Assembly (NCBI RefSeq): GCF_013608025.1
Contig: NZ_VDLV01000001.1
Coordinates: 124,001-188,000 of the forward strand
Reading direction: 5' to 3'
Source: Pseudomonas brassicacearum subsp. neoaurantiaca
Lineage (GTDB): Bacteria; Pseudomonadota; Gammaproteobacteria; Pseudomonadales; Pseudomonadaceae
DNA: 64,000 bases
This document shows positions 24,839-32,082 of this stretch, piece by piece (position 1 is the first letter of the stretch; each line of letters begins with the position of its first letter). Made by a program: the position numbers and the translations under genes. The notes under the pieces are model-generated. The model was not told the origin of the DNA. It saw only the letters and a program-made list of their open reading frames with translations, and searched no databases.

Positions 24839-25848
24839 GAGTTTTCTTCCCGTAATGACGTGGCTCTGCCGCGCCTGGAATGCCGCGGCCTGCTGGGTAC
24901 CGAGGCGATGTCGTAACCGAGGAACGCCATGATCAGTTGCAACCCCATGAGCATGGGCAGTGCGCTGAGCATCACGGTGCCGGCCGGCGTGGCGACGCCG
25001 TTCTGCGCCGAGTCGTACCAGTGATAACTGCCGAAGAAGACGCCAAACACGAACATGAGGATCCCGATTGGCAGCTCGATCGAAGCCAGGGACATGTCGC
25101 GCAGGTAGTAGTTGTAGAGCACGCGCTTGATGAAATTGCGCAAGTGCTTGAACAGAAATTCGCCGATGATCTTCGAAATCTTGAGATGGCTGACTTCATC
25201 GCCATAGCGGGCTTGCATCGGAATATCCACCACCACGGCACGCAAGGTATTCAGGCGGAACAGGATGTCGGTCTCGAAAAAATAGCGCTGGCTGACCTTG
25301 TCCAGGGGCAACAGCCTGGCGACGTCACGGTGGATCGCCGTGTAGCCGTTGGTGGGGTCGAACAGGTCCCAGTAACCGGTCGACAGTTTGGCCATCAGCG
25401 ACAATACCGCGTTGCCGAACAGGCGCAGCCGCGGCATCGATTGGACTTCTTCCAGATCGAAAAACCGGTTGCCCTTGGTGTAGTCGGCTTCACCGGCCAG
25501 GATCGGTTCGATGAAAAGCGGGATCAGGGTCGGGTCCATCTGGCCGTCCCCGTCGACTTTGACGATGATACTGGCACCGTCGGCGAGGGCAGCTCGATAG
25601 CCGGTCATGACGGCGCCGCCCACGCCTTGGTTGATGTCATGGGGCAGCACCTTGACCCGAGTGTCGTTACAGGAGGCCAGGACATGTCCGCCTGAGCCAT
25701 CCGGGCAGGCGTCATCAATGACGTAGATGCGCCAGACTTCTGGCCCTATGGCATCGATGACACCGACGATGTGAGCGGTGACCCGATAGCTGGGGATGAC
25801 GACGGCGACGCGTTGTTCGTCCGTGAAAAGCGCTGTTTTGGAGTTCAT
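24826..25848 (-). CDS. Family 2 glycosyltransferase, GtrB / dolichol-phosphate mannosyltransferase-like
   Basis: A 340-residue protein. The GT2 domain (VAVVIPSYRVTAHIVGVIDA, IYVIDDACPDGSGG, DGDGQMDPTLIPLFIEPIL, GNRFFDLEEVQSMP) is followed by two C-terminal transmembrane segments (residues about 255-320). This architecture makes polyprenyl-phosphate-linked monosaccharides on the cytoplasmic face. With GtrA and the large membrane protein at 25861 it suggests side-branch glycosylation of the polysaccharide in the periplasm. It lies 12 bases after that gene and overlaps the methyltransferase. Confidence 0.85.
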   Translation of the reverse strand: MNSKTALFTDEQRVAVVIPSYRVTAHIVGVIDAIGPEVWRIYVIDDACPDGSGGHVLASCNDTRVKVLPHDINQGVGGAVMTGYRAALADGASIIVKVDGDGQMDPTLIPLFIEPILAGEADYTKGNRFFDLEEVQSMPRLRLFGNAVLSLMAKLSTGYWDLFDPTNGYTAIHRDVARLLPLDKVSQRYFFETDILFRLNTLRAVVVDIPMQARYGDEVSHLKISKIIGEFLFKHLRNFIKRVLYNYYLRDMSLASIELPIGILMFVFGVFFGSYHWYDSAQNGVATPAGTVMLSALPMLMGLQLIMAFLGYDIASVPSRPRHSRRGRATSLREENSLKH

Positions 25849-25860
25849 CGATATCGCCCG

Positions 25861-28269
25861 CTATTGCCTGAATGAGAGTGACTTGAACGCCAGGGGCGTG
25901 TCGGTATGGCCGGAGGCATAAATGATCACGGAGGTTGCGTTCGCTGGGGCAACGACGTTCATTTCGTGGGTCTCCCATTGCGAGGTGCAGTCAAACGTCT
26001 CGATGCTGGCGGCGATGAAATCGCCATGGGCGTCCATCCAATTGGCCTGGATTCTTCCTGCGGTGGGTATCGTTGCGCAGCGTGCGGACACGCTGTTGGT
26101 GTAGGTCAGCCCCGGTGTCACTTCGACCCGCTGTGTGGCGGGTGTCTTGACGTTGACGGTCAGGGTCTTGTGCGATGGGTCATAGCTGGAAGGTGACGTC
26201 AGGCTCCAGCCTTCAAGGCTGGACAGGTCTGGATTGAGCAGGTGTTCGTAGTGCGCGACATCGAGTTTGCGCAGGTCCAGGTCTCCCAGCCTGGTATACG
26301 ACGTGGACACCGTGAGCAGCCGATCGAGTTTCACTTGGGGCAAGGACTTGAGGTCGATCACCAGCCAGCTGACGTGGCGCTGGCGCAAGCGTTGGGCAAG
26401 CTCCGATGGAGAGGCCGCCGTGTCGAAATCGTGTTTCCAATCTAGGTTGTACCACGACGCGTAAAGGGCATCGGCCTGCAACCCCGCCATCAACGGCGGC
26501 GCAAAGACCGCCACGGGTTGATGGCCTATGTTCAATGCGTTGACGGTGTCGACCATTTTGCGGATGGGCAGGCGTTCCAATAGATAGGCCTCCCGACCTG
26601 CCTGGCTCAACAATGCCGAAGGTTTTATTTCTCCATAGTAGGTCGCGGCCTGGATGAAACGGGTATTGGTCAGGATCAACAAGGCTCCAGCCAAAAGGGC
26701 GAGGCTGCGCGGGACGTGCTTGTCGCCGGCAACCGGCAGGGCCAGGATCACCGAAAAGAGCGCGAAAGACGGAAACACGTAACGCAGATAGGCTGTTGAC
26801 TGGAACGTCATGAACATCGCACCGGCGCCGACCAGGAGAATGCACAGCGCCTTTCTGTTACCACTCAACAACACGGCAACGGCAGATGTAGGCAGCAACA
26901 ACCACTGAAAGCCTGCCGCGCCGACTCGTCCTTCAATGAACTGCGGCGAATGGAAGACCATTCGATAGAGCGTGTCCCACGTCATCCCTGTACCGAAAGT
27001 GGCCGGCGGTTCGAAGTTAACGTTGGGCCAGAGCGGCGAATGGAAAATGGCGTTGAAAAACGGGAACACCGGGTTACCGGTCAGATACCCGGCGGAGACG
27101 TAAGGGGTGGCGCCCGCCAGTATCAGGCCGGCACTGCCGAGCAGCAGCGCCCTGGCGAGGCCTGGAACAGCCCAGGCCCTGAACTGCCACAGCAGGACCA
27201 GCAACAGGACCGGCAGCACGCTCAGGGTCACGGCCTTGGCCGCCATGGCGAAGCCCAGCAAGACGCCGGCCAGGCGCAATTGCCACAGGCGCTCCCTGGG
27301 ATCCGGCGTGAAGTTGGATACCTTCAGGATCGCCAGGGTCCCGGCCATCATGAAAGCGGTCCACGCTGACTCGATATGCAAGCTGCTGCTTTCGGCAAAG
27401 GCGAGGGGCGTCGAGAGAAAGATCAGGCTTGCCCAACGGGCGCTTGTGGCAGAGCCTCCAGCCCAGAGCGTCATGTTGTGGATCTGCCACGCCAGCAACA
27501 AGGTGAATGCGCTGTTGCTCAAGCGTGACGCCGTTTCGCCGGCCAGCAGGTAGACGATGCTGTAGATCCAGTCGGCCAGCATGGGCATGACCGCCCATAC
27601 ATATGTGCTGGCGTCGAACGACCATTGATGCCGCTGCGCCAGTTGGGAAGGGATGAAGAGGTGCATCGCCAAGGCGTCATGGCCGATCTCGGGCATGAAG
27701 GCTACCAGCACGTAAAGGCAGGCGAAGCTGCAGATCAGCACGTCGAGCGCCGTCTGGACAGGTGTTTGTGCCGAGCGGGTGGCCTGGATGTGCCCTAGCA
27801 GTTCGCGTCCTACCGCCATGAGGTGGTTGCGCCCCAGCAACAGTGGCAATGACAGCAGCGTGCCATACAGCCCGGGATAATTGATTGGCAAGTAGGCCGC
27901 CAGGCCTGTCAGGGTGCCAAGCGTACCTGCTCCTACCAGCAGGTGAATGCTCCTGTCGGCCGAGGCTCGTTGCCTGAGCATCCAGCTGCCGAGGAGGGTA
28001 GCAGATAGCGCGAAGAGCGTAACGACCATCACCGGCCACACCTGTGCGCAGACGATGGACAAGCAGGCCAGTAAACCCAGGCAGAGGATGTACGGTGTTC
28101 GGCGAGTGAAGACGGTGAGGACAGCCAGGCTTCCCACGGACAGCAGTATCGTCCGGGTGCCGCTGTTCATGGACGCCATTTCAAGCGTCGAAAACCCGTA
28201 GGCGCCGACCGCCACACTCGCCAGCAGAACCAACAACACCACTGCGTATTTCAGGCTGTATCTGGGCAA
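25861..28269 (-). CDS. Large polytopic membrane protein, probable GT-C glycosyltransferase (GtrC role)
   Basis: An 802-residue protein. Roughly residues 1-560 hold 12 or more hydrophobic segments. A loop with VAFMPEIGHDALAMHLFIP carries the acidic residues expected at a GT-C active site. The rest is a soluble periplasmic domain of mainly beta character (LTVNVKTPATQRVEVTPGLT) that could bind carbohydrate. I infer that it transfers the flipped lipid-linked sugar to the polysaccharide, as GtrC proteins do. No close named family was recognised. It starts at the ATG at 28269, just after the REP-type palindrome. Confidence 0.7.
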   Translation of the reverse strand: MPRYSLKYAVVLLVLLASVAVGAYGFSTLEMASMNSGTRTILLSVGSLAVLTVFTRRTPYILCLGLLACLSIVCAQVWPVMVVTLFALSATLLGSWMLRQRASADRSIHLLVGAGTLGTLTGLAAYLPINYPGLYGTLLSLPLLLGRNHLMAVGRELLGHIQATRSAQTPVQTALDVLICSFACLYVLVAFMPEIGHDALAMHLFIPSQLAQRHQWSFDASTYVWAVMPMLADWIYSIVYLLAGETASRLSNSAFTLLLAWQIHNMTLWAGGSATSARWASLIFLSTPLAFAESSSLHIESAWTAFMMAGTLAILKVSNFTPDPRERLWQLRLAGVLLGFAMAAKAVTLSVLPVLLLVLLWQFRAWAVPGLARALLLGSAGLILAGATPYVSAGYLTGNPVFPFFNAIFHSPLWPNVNFEPPATFGTGMTWDTLYRMVFHSPQFIEGRVGAAGFQWLLLPTSAVAVLLSGNRKALCILLVGAGAMFMTFQSTAYLRYVFPSFALFSVILALPVAGDKHVPRSLALLAGALLILTNTRFIQAATYYGEIKPSALLSQAGREAYLLERLPIRKMVDTVNALNIGHQPVAVFAPPLMAGLQADALYASWYNLDWKHDFDTAASPSELAQRLRQRHVSWLVIDLKSLPQVKLDRLLTVSTSYTRLGDLDLRKLDVAHYEHLLNPDLSSLEGWSLTSPSSYDPSHKTLTVNVKTPATQRVEVTPGLTYTNSVSARCATIPTAGRIQANWMDAHGDFIAASIETFDCTSQWETHEMNVVAPANATSVIIYASGHTDTPLAFKSLSFRQ

Positions 28270-28323
28270 ATTATTGTCTCGGCTGAAGGGACAATGCTGT
28301 TCGCTGGATGCGTGTTCGATTCA

Positions 28324-28458
28324 TTGTGGCGAGGGGATTTATCCCCGTTGGGCAGCGAAGCAGCCCCAAAAAGGCTGAATGCAACCAACCTGGCACGCTG
28401 CGGTGGTTGGATTCAGGGCCGCTTCGCAGCCCAGCGGGGATAAATCCCCTCGCCACAA
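28324..28458. repeat. Large REP-type inverted repeat within the polysaccharide operon
   Basis: A left arm beginning TTGTGGCGAGGGGATTTATC at 28324 faces a right arm ending GATAAATCCCCTCGCCACAA at 28458. Secondary inverted segments (AAGCAGCCCC/GGGCCGCTTCGCAGCCC) lie nearer the centre. The whole 135 bases can form one long hairpin. It belongs to a different REP family from those at 2834-3058. It lies in the 219-base gap between two leftward glycosyltransferase genes and may attenuate or process the long transcript. Confidence 0.85.
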
Positions 28459-28488
28459 ATTCATCTACTGCGCATGCAAAGGGGGTGC

Positions 28489-30960
28489 TCACACATCCCG
28501 GTACGTATGCGGAACCCATGACCCCCACTTGCTCTCGTAGATCGCCCGGTTCTTCTCGAAAAGCGCCTGTCTTTTTCCGGCGCCCAGGGTATTGAACGAA
28601 GCGGACAGGTGATGGTGAACGAAGACGTCCTCGGCACAGGCCGCGCGCATGCCGCGACGCTGCACGCGGCGGCAGTAATCGTCATCCTCGAAGAACCCCA
28701 GGCCGTACTCTTCGCACAAGCCACCGATCTGCTCGTAGGTCGAGCGCGGGAACATCACACAGAAAAACGCCAGGGTATTGATCTCGAACCATTCGCCCAT
28801 GCGAGCGCGGGTCATTTGCGCGGCTTCGGCGGGCATGTCTTCTATCCGGTCATAGCGAGTGCTGACCTTGGCTTCATTGCCGATGTTGTTGGTGATGGGG
28901 CCGATGATGCCTATTTCCGGGTTGTCCTGCAGATGATGGATCATGCCCTTGACCCAACCGGCGGTGACGACGGTGTCGTTGTTCAGGATGACCAGATAAT
29001 CGCCAGTGGCCGCTGCGAGGCCTATGTTGTTGCCGGCGGCGAATCCCTTGTTATCGCGGTTGAGGATGACGATCCGGTCTGGATGCCCGTCGGCCCAGGC
29101 GGTGAGGTAGGCTGGGGTCTGATCGCTGGAGTGATTATCGACGACGATGATTTCAAGGTTGGGGTACTGGCTCTGGGTCAGCAGGCTGTCGAGGCAGGCC
29201 TTGGTCAGTTCAACGTTGTTATAGGTCAGCACCACGACGCTGACCTTGGGCAGCGGCAGTGCCGCGATGGCTTGGCGCAAGTGGGCGGCTCGATGCCGCC
29301 AGGTCTGGCCTTGGGCGAACGATTGACGCGCCTGGATTGCGGCGGCTTCTGGCGATGTGTCCAGGACCTGGCGTATGGCCGAGAGAAACTCGATAGGCTC
29401 CTCAACCGCCGAGACCAGCGTGCCGAACTGGCTCAACTCCGGCAGTTTCACCGACACCACCGGTTTTCCCGCGCTCAGGTATTCATAGACCTTGACCGGG
29501 TTGGTAGCGAGGGTCAACGGCGTGATCCTGAACGGCAGCAGGCAGACGTCCATTGCATGGAGATAATAGGGCAGGGAGGCGTACGGAACCTCGCCCTCCA
29601 GCACCACGTTCGGGCAGGCCTTGAAGAATCTTTTCGCCTGGACGGTATCGCTGCCGATCAACAGGACCAGGTGCTGCGGGAATGTCTGGGCGACCTGCTT
29701 GACCAGGTCCAGATCGAACCATTCGGCAATGACGCCGTAGTAGCCGATGATTTTCCTGTTGGCGAAGTCCCGGTAGATTTTATCCGGGCGTTGACTGAAG
29801 AAGCTGAACTCACAGGCATTGCGGATCACTTCCACGTTGCGGTTTTCGCGCTTGCCGTGTTGTTCGATCCAATCGGATGTCGCCACCAGCAGGTCGGCCC
29901 TGCGCATCAAGGCGATCTCAAGGTCAAGCAGTTCCTGGGCGACGTTGCCGAAGCCTTCGTGATGGTCCATGCAGTCATAGACCAACGTGGCGTTGGGGAC
30001 GCGCCTTGCCAGTGGGAACCAGTAGGCGTGCTGGACGATGCAGTCCAAAGGACCGGCGTTCGCCCATTGCAGGAGCATGGCCAGGCCTTCGTGCAACTGG
30101 CTGATCGCGGCGGCCGAAGGCGGGGCATGATAAATGGCTGGCGCGCCGGCCACTTTGAAACGGATCTGGAACAGCCGGTTGGAACCTTCCAGCGGCTCTA
30201 CTTCGAAGCCGGGGGCATCATCGTCGATAAAGTTGTTCGAGATATAGAGGGTCGTTTGCCCCGCCCGGGCCAGCTCCTTGGCCAGGTTTTGTGGGCGCTG
30301 GATCCGGAAGTGCCAGTCGATGACGCCGAACATCAGGAGCATCGGCAGCCCTGGGCAAGATGGCACGGCAACGTTTACCGACGGCAACAGGTACTGCAAC
30401 GGGGTGAAGCTTGCTGGCGCCGTTGATTCGCCAGGCACTGCCCTGCGAGGCTTCAACCAACTTCGAATCCGACGCGTCAACTTGCCTTTCTGCTGCACGG
30501 TGAGTGGCAACCAGGCGTAGATTCGACGCGATAACCGATACAGACTCTTGCGAATCGAATACCGCAACGGTGCGCGCTCGATGCTGCTGCTCCAGTCGGA
30601 CAGCTTGAGCAGCTCAGCTTGCTTTTTCGCCAGTTGGGCGCGCAAGTCCACCGCCCAGTCGGAAAGCGCGACAGCCTCGCTTTCTTTGACCTTGAGCTGT
30701 GCCTCAGCGTCCTTGAGGCGCTGTTCGGCTGCCTGCAATTGTCCGCGCAGCCGCCGGGTGTCATCTTCTTGAAGTGAAACGCGCGTGCGAAGCGCCCTGG
30801 AATCAAGGTTCAGTTGTTTGATCAGTCGATCTCGATTCTCGATTTCCTTGACCAATTGCAAGGCTTCAATGGATCTGGATCGTGTCGAGCGAGTCAGTTG
30901 GTCGATGCGATCAACAAGACGGTTGATTGGGTCCATGCGTGCTTTCGGTCCTTTGGTCAT
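28489..30960 (-). CDS. Two-domain glycosyltransferase with N-terminal coiled coil (GT-B plus GT2)
   Basis: A protein of about 823 residues. Residues about 20-130 form a coiled coil (EIENRDRLIKQLNLDSRALR, RLRGQLQAAEQRLKDAEAQL). A GT-B-type domain follows (IDWHFRIQRPQNLAKELARA, TLVYDCMDHHEGFGN, GYYGVIAEWFDLDLVKQVAQ, NPVKVYEYLSAGKPVVSVKL). The last 270 residues are a rhamnosyltransferase-like GT2 domain (SVVVLTYNNVELTKACLDSL, VDNHSSDQTPAYLTAW, GYLVILNNDTVV-type DxD region). Two catalytic domains suggest it adds successive sugars. It is a paralogue of the gene at 35446. The start is uncertain among 31005 (TTG), 30960 and 30936. Confidence 0.82.
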   Translation of the reverse strand: MTKGPKARMDPINRLVDRIDQLTRSTRSRSIEALQLVKEIENRDRLIKQLNLDSRALRTRVSLQEDDTRRLRGQLQAAEQRLKDAEAQLKVKESEAVALSDWAVDLRAQLAKKQAELLKLSDWSSSIERAPLRYSIRKSLYRLSRRIYAWLPLTVQQKGKLTRRIRSWLKPRRAVPGESTAPASFTPLQYLLPSVNVAVPSCPGLPMLLMFGVIDWHFRIQRPQNLAKELARAGQTTLYISNNFIDDDAPGFEVEPLEGSNRLFQIRFKVAGAPAIYHAPPSAAAISQLHEGLAMLLQWANAGPLDCIVQHAYWFPLARRVPNATLVYDCMDHHEGFGNVAQELLDLEIALMRRADLLVATSDWIEQHGKRENRNVEVIRNACEFSFFSQRPDKIYRDFANRKIIGYYGVIAEWFDLDLVKQVAQTFPQHLVLLIGSDTVQAKRFFKACPNVVLEGEVPYASLPYYLHAMDVCLLPFRITPLTLATNPVKVYEYLSAGKPVVSVKLPELSQFGTLVSAVEEPIEFLSAIRQVLDTSPEAAAIQARQSFAQGQTWRHRAAHLRQAIAALPLPKVSVVVLTYNNVELTKACLDSLLTQSQYPNLEIIVVDNHSSDQTPAYLTAWADGHPDRIVILNRDNKGFAAGNNIGLAAATGDYLVILNNDTVVTAGWVKGMIHHLQDNPEIGIIGPITNNIGNEAKVSTRYDRIEDMPAEAAQMTRARMGEWFEINTLAFFCVMFPRSTYEQIGGLCEEYGLGFFEDDDYCRRVQRRGMRAACAEDVFVHHHLSASFNTLGAGKRQALFEKNRAIYESKWGSWVPHTYRDV

Positions 30961-31082
30961 TACGGCAACGCACCCCAGGGATTCCAGGATCGTTGTCGAC
31001 TTCAATCACCAGACAGGCACCGGCTCCAGCCGTGCCATGAATCATCATAGCGGCTGTTGCCAAGCGCGCCACGCCAGCAGGC

Positions 31083-31901
31083 TCATATGACATCGGCAAA
31101 GCCTTTGCGGGTCCTCTGGAACCAGGCAAACCCGGCGCAGGCGATCAGCGCGGCGATCGCCGAGTAAGTAGCCCATTGATCCCATTGCGGCGGTCTGCCC
31201 CAGAACAGCACATCGCGCACCATTTCCACCGGCAGCGTCAGCGGGTTTGCCTGCAAGACGCTCTGATAGCTTTGCGGAAGTGTCGAAAGCGGATAAAAAA
31301 TCGGTGAGAGGAATAGCATCGCCGTGATGACAATGCCGATGAACTGGCCGATATCCCGCAGGTAGACGCTTATCGAAGCGAGAAACCAGGAAATCCCCAG
31401 TGTCAGGAGCACCAATGGAAAAAGCACCAGCGGGAGGAGCAGAACGGTTACCGGAGGGATGCCGAACAGCACGACATAAAAGATCAGCCAGGCCACGACG
31501 CTGACAGCCATGTGGAACAGCGCCGCGCCGAGGGACACCAGGGGCAGGGTCTCCAGCGGGAAGACGATTTTCTTGACGTAGTTGGTATTGGCCAGCACCA
31601 GGCCGGGCGCACGGTTCATGCATTCGGAAAACAGATTGAACACCAGCAACCCAGCGAACAGCACCAGGGCGAATTCGCTCTTGGATTCACCGCCGCCCGA
31701 CCAGCGGGCCTTGAACACGACACTGAACACGAACGTGTAGACCACCAGCATGAACGCGGGCGTGAAGAACGACCATAAGATACCGAGCATCGACCCTTTG
31801 TAGCGACCGATGACTTCCCGGCGGATCAACACATAGATCAACATTCGATTGACCAGGACACTCTTGATCATGGCGGCGGGGGACGTGTTGAACGACTGCA
31901 T
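31083..31901 (-). CDS. wzm: ABC-2 type polysaccharide export permease (Wzm-like)
   Basis: A 272-residue inner-membrane protein with six predicted transmembrane segments. It has the O-antigen/teichoic-acid exporter signature RREVIGRYKGSMLGILWSFF near residue 30, NYVKKIVFPLETLPLV, and FLSPIFYPLSTLP near the C-terminus. It forms the channel that exports the finished lipid-linked polysaccharide, driven by a Wzt ATPase (encoded divergently at 32083). It is the first gene of the leftward operon, with AAGGATC before the ATG. The 181-base gap to wzt must hold both promoters. Confidence 0.9.
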   Translation of the reverse strand: MQSFNTSPAAMIKSVLVNRMLIYVLIRREVIGRYKGSMLGILWSFFTPAFMLVVYTFVFSVVFKARWSGGGESKSEFALVLFAGLLVFNLFSECMNRAPGLVLANTNYVKKIVFPLETLPLVSLGAALFHMAVSVVAWLIFYVVLFGIPPVTVLLLPLVLFPLVLLTLGISWFLASISVYLRDIGQFIGIVITAMLFLSPIFYPLSTLPQSYQSVLQANPLTLPVEMVRDVLFWGRPPQWDQWATYSAIAALIACAGFAWFQRTRKGFADVI

Positions 31902-32082
31902 TGTTGCTGATCCTTGAGGCGATATTCGGATGCTCCTTGGGTCGCATCCTCACGGAGGGTAGACCAAGTTGGCTTCATTCCAAGTTTTTTATCCCATCTG
32001 TGCTTAACTCATCCGCAAGGCCCAACGAAGGACGGATTCAGTAGCGCCGCAGAATGTCGTGGTTCATGGAAGGGTTTTGCCG

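Noticed and set aside
28609..30426. A 605-codon open frame antisense to the two-domain glycosyltransferase
   Set aside because: Composition follows the complementary codons of the real gene; no start signal or domain.
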